Assembly (NCBI RefSeq): GCF_004193775.1
Contig: NC_041010.1
Coordinates: 42,645,562-42,709,561, forward strand
From: Glycine soja
Lineage: Eukaryota > Streptophyta > Magnoliopsida > Fabales > Fabaceae
Reading direction: 5' to 3'
Length of the DNA stretch: 64,000 nucleotides
Shown here one piece after another: positions 10,120-21,045 of the stretch. Made by a program: the position numbers and the translations under genes. Below the pieces are notes generated by a model. That model worked only from the letters and a program-made list of their open reading frames with translations, had not been told where the DNA came from and searched no databases. Numbering within the stretch: the stretch's first letter is position 1; every line of letters starts with the position of its first letter.

Positions 10120-11160
10120 TGTTGTATTATATTTAATGAGACTTGAGAAGAAAATGGTCTATAAAAGACTTGGAAGTTCTGGCTTATGAATTTTGAATGC
10201 TTCAGGGTGTGAATGATTTGTGTTGGTTCTAAAATGCTCGCAACCAAGAATATATAGAGAGAGAGAGAGAGATAAAAGGATATGTGTAAGAAGGCAACTT
10301 GAATCATTGGTAAAGGAGGGCTGAGATAGGAGTCATGGGAACAATTGAGAGACAAGGGCATATGGCAATGTCTTCGAGGACTCTCCCACAAATCAACGTA
10401 CGTAACATTTTATGGTAGATAATACAAGTCCCACCTTCTGGAGCAAATTAGGCCATCAGATTAGCCCACTTGAAATGAAAAACACATATCTATGCAAAAG
10501 AAAATTTAAAACAATGATGTGGACACTTATTTGGGGTGGATGGGACCACAAACTTTATGTAAGAAAGTTCACATGGTGTTGCTTAAAATTTGGCATACAC
10601 AGAAACTGTGGTTCATAGCACCTAATGATCATGTGTTCAATATCAGTTCTCTTCTTATCTCCAATTCCTATTGAGTCTGCTCATGTTTTAGAGGTTGCAT
10701 ACTCTCACTCTGATACTAGTTGGTGGACAATAGATATATCAATAGCATTGTCATCTATACAAAGAAACATGTGGGATGTCTATAGCATGTCTATCGTTGA
10801 AATAGCTATAGCATAATGAATAAACAAGCATTAGGTTTCCCCTGTAAATCTGTTGTTAGCCATTATCTCAGAAGGTGGTGGGGTATTTACTCCAATCAAC
10901 TTCCTAATCCTTGAAATAGATCTCTAAGACAATACCATGTGATCCCTTGTCCCTCGGCTGACCCCATCATAGCCCCACCAAAAATCATTCATTGTGGTAT
11001 TAGATTGCAGAGGCCATTGTCAACTATATGTACAATATTTCTTTGGTACTCAATAAACACAAGTCATTGAATTCCTCAAGTATCAGAATTCAAATATTTC
11101 TTTCTTATACAAGTCCTTTGACATCAGTACATTATTTGTTGTGTGGAGATTTAAAAAACA
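10120..11160. promoter_or_regulatory. Divergent SAUR promoter, pair 3 (1041 bp)
   Basis: The minus side has TATA aatatatag at 10249-10257, flanked upstream by a GA repeat (10256-10271), then atgggaac at about 10335, GAGACA 10349-10354 and CATATG 10359-10364. The plus side has taagacaatacc near 10926 and a changed TATA, ctatatgtac, at 11034-11043. Confidence 0.65.
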
Positions 11161-11442
11161 ATTGGTTTCTGCATAGCAGGTATTATTAGGTACGCGTCGT
11201 TTTCTACAACCCAGGCAGCCTCCAAGGGGGTTGAAGTACCAAAAGGCTATCTTGCAGTCTATGTTGGAGATAAGATGAAGCGATTTGTGATTCTAGTACC
11301 ATACTTGAACCAACCTTCATTTCAAGAATTATTAAGTCAAGCAGAAGAAGAATTTGGATATGATCATCCAACTGGTGGTCTCACAATTCCATGTCAGGAG
11401 GATGAGTTCCTAAATGTCACCTCTCGCTTGAATGAGTTGTAA
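11161..11442 (+). pseudogene. SAUR with its start codon lost (ATG to ATT)
   Basis: The frame is open over all 282 nt and is nearly identical to the gene at 16702, but the position of the ATG reads ATT (attggtttc in place of atgggtttc). The next in-frame ATG is inside the core (KMKRF), past [10 protein letters not shown], so a normal protein cannot be made from an AUG. Other losses are FVIPVPY to FVILVPY and the TATA box changed to ctatatgtac. The C-terminus ([15 protein letters not shown]) is intact. Initiation at a non-AUG codon is possible but unlikely. A DST-like 3' UTR is still present with ctagat for ATAGAT. Confidence 0.85.
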
Positions 11443-11951
11443 ATCATGCTAATGGAGACAGAAACTAGATTAGGTGAGGCAAATTTGTACATAAGGAACT
11501 TTCTTTTATTGTAAAGATTTTCCAATTGGTTCTCTTGTATAATTCCATTGGAAGTTGAAACTTGTTGCCTGAAATAAAGTGCAACACAAAACATTGTTTA
11601 AACACTTTTTGCCTTTGGCAAATCTCAATGAATCCTACTATATACAAGAGTTTCATTATCAAATTTCAGTCCATATACATCAGGCTATTAGCTTTTACCA
11701 GTGATTAAGTAGTGCACCAAGACTATTGGAGATATTTTCCAATCTTGACCCTATTGTATTCCAATATATATCCATTTTTGAGCCAAATAATGCACACACA
11801 ACACATTTGTCATGGAACAGCTTTTGCCACTTGTTGCTAGATTTTCAATAATATGTGATGCACTCAGTTCTTGACTTTTTTCTTTCAGAATCACAGAATA
11901 ATTATATCAAGTTAATTTGGTGCACCTTACAATGCTATCATCCCTGCAAAA

Positions 11952-12381
11952 ACAGTTAGTATTTTAGGGGAATAGAAAAATTGGGTTGGTTGTTTAATGG
12001 CTATTGATGTGAGCTTTAGAGAGGTTATTAATAATTGACTTAGTGAAGGGAAATTGCATAGAAGTGTAATAGTGAGAAATTGGCCGTGTAGCTCTTAACA
12101 ATAGTGGAGGAGCTTGTATTGATCTCTCAAAACTCATTACAACAGAGTGCAGATTACATATTTATAGGCAACACTTCACCACGTCTACTACATGTGTCGG
12201 TGGACTATTAAATAATATTATACATTATTCTAGCATTTTCCTAACTTAAGAACTATCGAGACATTTCTATTACATGTATCTGACTACTATAGCTTTATAG
12301 AAAAATCTAGATTTATCAAGACACTTCTATAGCTTTCTTTATAGTCATCGTAAAATGTCTAGAAATTTGCAGCACTTTCAA
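11952..12381 (-). mobile_element. 430-bp insertion, possible solo LTR
   Basis: This segment interrupts sequence that is continuous in the paralogous block (catccctg...tcattcttcatttccc at 17289-17316). A 5-mer, caaaa, lies at both edges (11947-11951 and 12382-12386), matching the target-duplication size of LTR retrotransposons. Read on the minus strand it has a TATA-like CTATAAATAT (about 12167-12177) in its middle, as an LTR would. No coding sequence. The terminal bases are not the classical TG...CA at the edges implied by the caaaa repeat, so the class is uncertain. Confidence 0.45.
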
Positions 12382-13782
12382 CAAAATCATTCTTCATTTC
12401 CCAGGGTCATTGATCCATCTATATTTTTCCTAATTAAACAGAACCATCACATGGATCTCTGATATTTAAGGAGTAGAGACTTCAACCAGATAAGAATTTT
12501 GGGAGGATAGTTTGTAGCATAAACATTAGTGTTAATTGCAGGAGTGCTTGATATAAAGGAGGTTTCTCAGATTACCCTGTTATTTAGCTTTGAAGTACTA
12601 AAAGTTTTTGTTTGTAATTGTATGTATGGAGTGAAAACTGTTAACAAGTTGTTGGATAAGTGATCACATAAACCTGAATAACAAAAATTGAGCAAAAATT
12701 TCAAGGCTTCAATTGTAAGGCATCTCCCCAAGAGATACACTATTATAGACCGGAGTAATAGTGGACTTCCATATATAGTTGGGAGGACGACCAGTCTATG
12801 AGACACATCACAAAGTTCTTAATGTGAATGTGAGACTTTCTATTTAAAGCCATAAACTTTCTAATACTTGAGCAATATCAAACTTCTCCCATATTTTTTG
12901 GAAATGCTCACACACTCATACACTGTACAATGTAAGGTTACAGGTGCATTTTATCTAAAATGACAAAAATCAGAGAAACGCATCTGTTGCTTTACTTCTT
13001 TTATGAATTTAAAAGAAAATAAATTATTTTTTAAATATAACTTCTCATGTTGCCCCACAAATTTATTGACCAAACATCACAGAAGAAAACACTCCAAGCT
13101 AATAGTTCATGACTTCAAGGTCATATTACTGCAACTGTAAGTTCTTAACTGTATTGGAACAACTACAATAAAATGACTAAATTACTTATTAGTATTTCAT
13201 GGGTAGCAGAGTTATTTCCTTGCATTTTTAAATAAATAATAAAAGGGACTGTGTTAACATTTGAAATACAAAGATTTAAAAAAGGATTTAGATTTATGAA
13301 TTTCTCATTATGGATCATGACCCAAATTATTAACACTATTCCCAACTTCTGTCAAATAGTTGGATTTTGATATGAATCCAAATATATATTTGTTTAGAAA
13401 AAAAATGAGATAAAGAAAGTTCAATTCCTTTGCTTTCAACAAAAACAATTCATGGAAGGAAGCATCATCAACACTGGACTCCAGGTCTAGCCATCAATCA
13501 GATTTGTGCACTAATAAAAATATGATCCTGCAAGTATACTTATAGTCTAAAAAAATAAATTGACAAGCATGCATCTAACAAGTAACAACCAGAAATAAGG
13601 GGTCATGGGAAAATTTGGAAAATAAATGGTTGTCACAATCTCTGTTTATAAGTTTCTTTCAGGATACATCTTTCCAATTCTCCTCTAAGTACAAAAGTAA
13701 GATAAAATATTTACAATGCTCAACTATGTCTTCTCTGCAAAATTGAATTGGTCATTGACCATCTACATTTCAATCGTCTCCT

Positions 13783-14031
13783 CTACGACCTTTGCAAGCG
13801 AGAAGTGATATCTAGGAAGACATCTTCTCCACATGGGATTGTGAGGCCACCCATTGGATGAGCAAATCCAAATTCTTGTTCAGCTTGACTAAGCAGGTCT
13901 TGGATTGAAGGTTGGTTCAAATATGATATAGAAATCACAAACCGCTTCTTTTCGTTTTCTCCCACATAGACTGCAAGATAGCCCTTTGGGACATCACTGC
14001 GCCTTTGAAGACCAGGCAAACGGAAACCCAT
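13783..14031 (-). CDS. SAUR protein, 82 aa (short subtype)
   Basis: A distinct, shorter SAUR subtype: after [13 protein letters not shown] it goes straight to [11 protein letters not shown] (about 15-25), lacking the roughly 10-residue AANQASSK linker of its neighbours. It has the extra residues GENEKKRF, then [27 protein letters not shown] and [25 protein letters not shown] replaces IPISYL. A TATA box on the minus strand lies at 14134-14143, about 105 bp upstream. Its closest relative is the gene at 18627, in the same position of the neighbouring block. Same expected role as other SAURs. Confidence 0.9.
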   Translation of the reverse strand: MGFRLPGLQRRSDVPKGYLAVYVGENEKKRFVISISYLNQPSIQDLLSQAEQEFGFAHPMGGLTIPCGEDVFLDITSRLQRS

Positions 14032-14984
14032 TGCAGATCAAGAGAATGATTTGAATGGACTTGTGTAGGAAATAATTTATGTTTGAAAAATGCAAAGGAC
14101 TTGACTTGTTTGTGACTGAAGCCATGACTATCTCTATATATAGATTAAGAGATGGCCTTGGAAAACAATTAGACACAGAAATAATAATTGATGAAGAGAT
14201 ATCCAACAAATGGGGTCTAGCTAGAGGCACAGGTGTGATGGACCACATGGAACTGTCTTTGATTAATTTTATCAAAGACAAAGAAAATATGTGTGGCTGA
14301 ATACCCCAGTTTTTTTATGAACGAGCAAGATGGTACCCACTTGAAAATTTAAACCAGAGAAATGTGTACAGTTCTACACCAAAAGGTTATCTGGCATTAT
14401 CATATAGCTGGCTTGTTTATTGTGTCCCAGACACACTTGAGACATCTCATGTGTACTACAATTAATGTGATCGACCAGGAGGGAATTCATAACTAGTCTA
14501 CCTTTAACTTAAGCCAATATATAAGGCTATGAAATTTTTGACCCATCACTGCAGTCTTTTTTAAATTGTTTAATAAATAGAAATAACCTCTATGAATTGT
14601 AGGAGTGAGAAATTTGGAATAGTCAATACCATGAATCATGATCCCTTGTCTCTCGGTTGGTTCACTGGATGAAGATTGTTGTTACTTCTCCTTCATTTCA
14701 CGGTGCAGTGTTACTTTAGTTGTTAGGGGTTATCATAAAAAAAAATGGTTTTATATATAATCAAGCTATAAGGTGGAATAATTCTTTGGGAGATATTGAC
14801 CAAACTTGATATTGTCACGACTCACTCTAAAGCCATGACCAATGCACAGGCTAACACTAACTCAAATGACTTTTATTCTGGCAAGCCTACAGATCAAACT
14901 GAACTAGGAATGCATACTCCAACAAATCAAAAAGTTTGATTAAAATTTCATTATTCAAATTTAATTACGGCCACGAGTTCTAAA

Positions 14985-15096
14985 ATTTAAAGTTCATAGG
15001 CATGTTGTGTATATTTGTTAATAAAAAAATTAACTTTGCCCCAAATAAATTATATTTCCCCTTAGTCCTATTAAAAAAAGTGTTCTTCCCTTGCCA
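14985..15096 (+). repeat. MITE-like spacer element, copy 4 (degenerate)
   Basis: ttctaaaatttaaag...gccccaaataaatt...ttcttcccttgccag aligns with the right two thirds of copies 2 and 3; its left end is not recognisable. Confidence 0.35.
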
Positions 15097-15386
15097 GTAA
15101 TCACGTGATCTAGTCATACCTTCAAATAAATCAGGACAACCAAGTCTGGTTTTTCTTATAAAGACTGAAGTGAACGTTGGCAATTTTAAAAACAAACATA
15201 AAAGATAGGAGATGCTTGCGTAGTTGAACTGCTTGTCATTAAACAAAAAAAAAAATGGAACAAAATTGTCATTCTAATGGTCTTTTCTTTTCTCCTACTT
15301 CTCAAAAAGGAGATCTTTACAAATTGAGAAGATTCCTAGTGTACCAAATGTCTACAAATCTATGTCAGTCTTCTACGCTACGAGAT

Positions 15387-15665
15387 TTATAGTCCATTCA
15401 AACGTGAAGTTATGTTTTGGAAGACATCTTCACTGCAAGGAATTGTAAGACCACCCATGGGGTGATCATATCCAAACTCTTCCTCAGCTTGACTCAACAA
15501 GTCTTGGAATGAAAATTGGGTCAAGTATGATATGGGGATCACAAACCGCTTCATTCTCTCTCCAACGTAGACTGCAAGATAGCCCTTTGGCACCTCCAAA
15601 GCTTTTGAAGATGCTTGGTTTGCAGCAAATGATGCCCTTCTGGTACCGAGTAGACGAAAACCCAT
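15387..15665 (-). CDS. SAUR protein, 92 aa (EDVF subtype)
   Basis: Intact [35 protein letters not shown] at 26-35, [41 protein letters not shown] at 71-77, [15 protein letters not shown]. Nearly the same as the gene at 9838; the two blocks are recent duplicates. The NQPSF/TQPSF motif reads TQFSF (Pro to Phe). Its promoter has the best-preserved auxin-type cluster in the window: ATGGGACC 15897-15904, GAGACA 15911-15916, CATATG 15921-15926. It pairs head-to-head with 16702. A DST-like element lies in the 3' UTR at about 15342-15373. Confidence 0.9.
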   Translation of the reverse strand: MGFRLLGTRRASFAANQASSKALEVPKGYLAVYVGERMKRFVIPISYLTQFSFQDLLSQAEEEFGYDHPMGGLTIPCSEDVFQNITSRLNGL

Positions 15666-15805
15666 TGTTGTATTGTATTTAATGAGACTTGAGAAGAAAA
15701 TTGTCTAAAAAAGACTTGGAAGTTCAGGCTTATGAATTTCGAATGCTTCAGGGTGTGAATGATTTGTGTGTTGGTTCTAAAATGCTTGCAACCATGAATA
15801 TATAT

Positions 15806-15837
<32 letters not shown>

Positions 15838-16701
15838 AAGGATATGCAAGAAGGCAACTTGAATTATTGGTAAAGGAGGGCTATGAGATAGGAGTCATGG
15901 GACCAACTGAGAGACAAGGGCATATGGTAATGTTTCAGATGACTCTCCCATAATCAACGTAACATGTTATGGTAGATAATACAGGCCCCACCTTCTGGAG
16001 CAAATTAGGCCATCAGATAAGCCCACTTGAAATGAAAAACACATATCTATGTAAAAGAAAATCTAAAACAATGATGTTGACACTTATTTGGGGTGGAGGG
16101 AACCACAAACTTCACGTTGCTTAAAATTTGACATACACAGAAAATGTGGTTCGTAGTGCCTCATGATCATGTGTTCAATATCGATTCTCTTCTTACCTCC
16201 AATTCCAATCGAGACAGCTCATGGCTTACAGGTTGCTTGCTCTCACTCTGATTAGTTGGTGGATGGTAGATATATATCAATAGCATTGTCACTCATCTAA
16301 ACAAACATGTGACATGTCTATAGCATGTCGACCGTTGAAATAGCTATAGAATAATGAATGAACAAGCATTAGGTTTCACCTGTAAATCTGTTGTTAGCCA
16401 TTATCTCAGAAGTTGGTGGGGTATTTACCCAAATTAACTTCCTAATCCTTGAAAGAGATCTCTGAGACAATACCATGTGATCCCTTGTCTCTCGGTGGAC
16501 TCCATCTTAGCCCCACCAAATATCATTCATTGTGGTATTTGGATTGCAGAGGCAATTGGCAACTATATATACAATATTTCTTCGGTACTCAAGCAACACA
16601 AGTCATTGTATTCCTAAAGTATAAGAATTCCAATATTTCTTTATCATACAAGTCCTTTGGCATCAGTATAATATATTTGTTGAGTGGAGCAATAGACAAC
16701 A
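15666..16701. promoter_or_regulatory. Divergent SAUR promoter, pair 4 (1036 bp)
   Basis: The minus-side TATA lies at about 15798-15808, immediately upstream of which is a (GATA)7 microsatellite (15809-15836). Further upstream are ATGGGACC, GAGACA and CATATG at 15897-15926, which on the minus strand read CATATG...TGTCTC...GGTCCCAT. The plus side has tctctgagacaatacc near 16457 and TATA ctatatatac at 16563-16572. TGTCTC with GGTCCCAT is the composite auxin-response unit known from the soybean SAUR 15A promoter (established knowledge). Confidence 0.75.
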
Positions 16702-16983
16702 ATGGGTTTCCGCATAGCAGGTATTGTTAGACGGGCTTCATTTTCTACAACCCAAGCAGCCACCAAGGGAGTTGAAGTACCAAAAGGCTATCTTGCAGTC
16801 TATGTTGGAGATAAGATGAAGCGATTTGTGATTCCAGTACCATACTTGAACCAACCTTCATTTCAAGAATTATTAAGTCAAGCAGAAGAAGAATTTGGAT
16901 ATGATCATCCAACTGGTGGTCTCACAATTCCATGTCAGGAGGATGAGTTCCTAAACGTCACCTCTTGCTTGAATGAGTTGTAA
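16702..16983 (+). CDS. SAUR protein, 93 aa (EDEF subtype)
   Basis: Intact [36 protein letters not shown] at 27-36, [56 protein letters not shown]. It is the functional counterpart of the start-less copy at 11161. It carries PVPYL where most members have PVSYL. TATA 130 bp upstream, and an auxin-type GAGACA farther out. It is paired head-to-head with 15387. Confidence 0.9.
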   Translation: MGFRIAGIVRRASFSTTQAATKGVEVPKGYLAVYVGDKMKRFVIPVPYLNQPSFQELLSQAEEEFGYDHPTGGLTIPCQEDEFLNVTSCLNEL

Positions 16984-18626
16984 ATCATGCTAATGGAGAC
17001 GTAGATTAGATTAGATGAGGCAAATTTGTACAGAAGGCACTTTCTTTTTGTTGTAAAGATTTTCCAATTGGTTCTCTTGTATAATTCTATCGGAAGTTGA
17101 AACTTGTTGCTTGAATTAAAGTGCAACACACGACATTGTTTAAACACTTTTTGCTTTTGCCAAATCTCAATGAATTCTAATATATACAACAGTTTCCTTA
17201 TCAAATTGGCACACTAAGTTCTTGACTTCCTGCTTTCAGCATCACAGAATAATTATCTCAAGTTAATTTGGTGCACCTTCCAATGCTATCATCCCTGTAA
17301 ATCATTCTTCATTTCCCTAGGCCATTGACTCATCTGTTTTCCTAATTAAGCAGCACCATCACATGGATCTCTGATATTTAGTAAGTAGAGACTTCAACCA
17401 GATAAGTATTTTGAGAGGATAGTTTGTAGCAAAGACTGCTTGATTTGACGGATGCTTCGCAGATACCCCTGTTGTTTAGGTTTGGAGTAACTAAAAGTTC
17501 TTGTTTGTGTGTCTGGAGAGAAAACTTTAAGCATGTTGGTAAGTGATCACATAAACTTCAATAACAAGTGCAAAAATTTCAAGGCTTAAATTGTAAGGCA
17601 TCTCCCCAAGAGAGACTATTCTAGAGTAATAGTGGACTTGCATGGTTGGAGGGACATCCAGTCTACAAGGCATATCACAAAGTTCTTAATGTGAATGTGA
17701 GACTTTCTATTTAAAGCTTCAACTTTTCTAATACTTGATCAATATCAAACTTCTCCCTTATATTTTGGAAATGCTCTCACACTTATGCAATTTACAATTT
17801 ACAGTGTAAGGTTACAAGTGGTTATTATCCAAAAAGACAAAAATCAGAGAAGCACGTTTGTTGCATTACTTCTTTTATGAATATAAAAGAAATCAAATTA
17901 TTGTTCAAATATAACTCCACGTGTTCCCCCCATAAATTTATTGATCAAACATTACAGAAAGAAGACACTCCAAGCTAAATAGTTCAAGAGTTCAAGGTCA
18001 TATTAAGGCAACTGTTCGTTCTTGACTTTATTGGAACAACTACAATAAAATGAATAAATTACTTGTTACTTGTTACTTCTTAACATTTGCAATACAAAGA
18101 TTTAAAAAAATATTTAGATTTATGAATCTCTCATTATGGACCATGATCCAAATTATTAACATTATTTCCCAACTTGTTTCAAAAAGTTGGATTTTGATCA
18201 TGAATCAAACTATATATATGTGTGTGTCTAGAAAGAAAAAAAGAAAAAAGTTCAATTCCTGTGCTTTTAACAAAAGCAATTCATAAACAAAAATCTTTAA
18301 GCATGCAGATCATCAACACTGGACTCCAGATGTAGTCACTAGTCAGGTTTGTGCACAAATAAAATTATGATCCTGCAATTATACTTACAGTCTACCAAAA
18401 ATAAATTGACAAGCATCCATCTAACAACATGAAATGAATGGTCATCGAAAATTTTGGAAAATAAATGGTTGGCAATAATCTGTTTATAAGTTACTGTTAG
18501 GGTACATATATATCTCTTTCCAATTCTCTAAGTACAAGAAATAAAGATAAAAAATTTACAATGTTTTTCAACTATATCTTCCTACAACATTGGATTGGTC
18601 ATTGACCACCTACATTTCACTCTTTT

Positions 18627-18881
18627 CTATGACCTATGAAAGCGAGAAGTGATATATAGGAAGACATCTTCTCTACAACGGATTGTAAGGCCGCCCAATA
18701 TTGGATGATCAAATCCAAATTCTTGTTCAGCTTGACTAAGCAGGTCTTGGATTGAAGGTTGGTTCAAATATGATATAGGAATCACAAACCGATTCTTTTC
18801 GTTTTCTCCCACATATACTACAAGATAGCCTTTTGGAACATCACTGCGCCTTTTAATTAGACTAGGCAAACGGAAACCCAT
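18627..18881 (-). CDS. SAUR protein, 84 aa (short subtype, drifting)
   Basis: Counterpart of the gene at 13783 in the second block: [61 protein letters not shown]. After that it departs from the family: [14 protein letters not shown] has an extra residue and Arg in place of the Pro of GGLTIPC, and the tail reads [11 protein letters not shown]. The frame is open and a TATA box lies near 18983-18991. It may still work, but the changes sit in the most conserved C-terminal motif, so relaxed selection is plausible. Confidence 0.82.
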   Translation of the reverse strand: MGFRLPSLIKRRSDVPKGYLVVYVGENEKNRFVIPISYLNQPSIQDLLSQAEQEFGFDHPILGGLTIRCREDVFLYITSRFHRS

Positions 18882-19199
18882 TGCAGATCTAGAGAATTTG
18901 AATGGACTTGTGTAGGAAATATTTTATGTTTCAAAATTGCAAAGGACTTGACTTGTTTGTGACTGCAGTCATGACTATCTCTCTATATATAGATTAATAA
19001 GAGATGATGGTCTTGGAAAACCATTAGGTACAGAAATAATTGGTGAAGAGATATCCAACAAATGGGATCTAGCTAGAGACACGCACGGGCGTGAAGACAT
19101 GGAACTGTCTTTGATTTCTTTCATCAAAGACGAAGAAATTATATGTGTGGCTGAATAGCCCATACACATTTTGTATTGAACAAGCAAGATGGTACCCAC

Positions 19200-20740
19200 T
19201 TGAAACTTGAAACCAGAGGAATGTGTACAGTTCTATACCTAAAGCTTAGCATTATATAGCTGGCTTGTTTATTGTGTTCGAGACACGCTTGAGACATCTC
19301 ATGTGTACTACACTGATCAGGAAATTGATCTCTAGTCGCCTACCTTTAAGAAAATAGATAAGGCTATGAAATTTTGAACAGCTAAGTGCCTGTATTCTCT
19401 AAATGCTTTTTTAGTAATAGAAATAACCATTATGAATTGTGGGGTATATAAGAAACTTGGAATAGACATCCTTCTTGAGCTCAGTTAATTATTGCAATCT
19501 GACAAACGTAGTAGCAGAAGAAAATTATAATTGAGTTCCACGTAATAATTAACATCCTCTCAACATTTCTATGAATGTGTTGTTTGTTGGCTTATACACC
19601 TTTCCAAACGGCCCGTGATGTTTGACCACATGAGAATATGGTTGGTATACACTTTATAACTGCTGTAAATTCAACACAGGCTGATATACATACATTATAT
19701 TTCAATAAAAGATGTCATGGAAATGTTGTTTGATGTGGAAAGTGTTCGGATTAGGACCAGTGGTATGATTATTAATAGGGATAGGTACAATCTAGTCTTG
19801 ATTGAAATCTCTCTCACATCTGGCTTACATTAGAATAATAACATAATAAAAAAAACGGCAAAAAAATTCTGCTTTTGGCTTTCAACTTGGAGCTGAAGAA
19901 AAGTACAGTGATAGCCTATCACTGATAGGATATCCCTGACCTTATTGATATTGAATGTAACATTTTACTTTTGTTTTTTTGCTGAATGTGACATTAATTT
20001 GACAAAAGAACATCACTAAACTAAATTTGGATTTTTATTTGTTGTTATTATTTACTTGATATTGTAAATTTGTCATTGCTTCTAGTTGTTTTCTTCTTCT
20101 TTGCTTCATTATTTCTGAATGAACTTGAAGCCTGCTTCACCACTGAATTAATTGCCTACTAAGAACTGGAATCGAAAAGAAAGTCTTGAAGCCGGCCAAG
20201 ATTATTGCTAAATACTGTATTACATTACTACTACAAAACTCACATTGATTATACAAGGTCATGTTACTGGTATGAGTTATCAAGGATTTGTGTCCTGTAA
20301 TAAAAAAAATTATAGGCACCTGTAATGATTAACATTTTTTCCAATCTAGATTCAACTGTAATACTTGTTTGGGAGATTATTCCCTGTAAACCAAATCCTT
20401 GAAATCTCTCAAAAGGAATATGCATTCATGGCTTTTGTGTAGTGAGTATTCAAAACTGGGATAAAAAAACAAAAGAGACGAAGGAATGATATTGTATTAC
20501 AAGTGATTAACCTATGCATCACTTCTTTATAGTAAACCCTTTAAAAAAAATAAAAAAGACTTCCAATTCTTAATGTTGGGGCATGGAGTTGGTTTATTGA
20601 AAGAAAGAAAAATCACCAAGGATTTATTGAAAATTTTGTAGTTTATATACATTCTCATATTTTAAAAATAATTTTCTGAATTTTTAAACTAAAACTTAAA
20701 AATTTTACCAGGAAAAAAAAAAAAAAAAACTAAAGAACAC
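19200..20740. other. Gene-poor spacer after the SAUR array
   Basis: AT-rich sequence with no recognisable gene; small frames on either strand show no family resemblance. The left few hundred bases still align with the region upstream of the gene at 14031 (the second copy of the duplicated block); farther right I see only a poly-A run near 20714. Confidence 0.6.
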
Positions 20741-20761
20741 CAAGTCTTTTCAGGCTTCAGC

Positions 20762-20897
20762 TGGCCCATTCAAAAATGCCCACTTGGGTTTTGGGTTGGG
20801 CTCGCTAAGTGATGATGGATCAGAGAGAGTTAAGAAACGACGTCGTAAAAGCCATGAACTGTGCAGCGTAATTTTGACAGACACACACAAACCCTAG
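20762..20897 (+). promoter_or_regulatory. Housekeeping-type promoter motifs before the YEATS pseudogene
   Basis: tggccca (20762-20768, a TGGGCC site II motif on the other strand), a second tgggct near 20796, and aaaccctag (20889-20897, telo-box type) occur within 140 bp. This combination is common in plant promoters of ubiquitously expressed genes. No TATA box is obvious. Confidence 0.4.
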
Positions 20898-21045
20898 CTA
20901 GAACTTGATGCTCAGATTCAGCTTCTATCTTTGAGACGAGGAGGTCGTTGATTGATATGATAAGACCAAAAGCTCATGTTCGATAAAGCACCGTCAAGAA
21001 CAGCCTGAATTTAGTGGTCCTACCCCTAAATCACAGCGAACCAAA

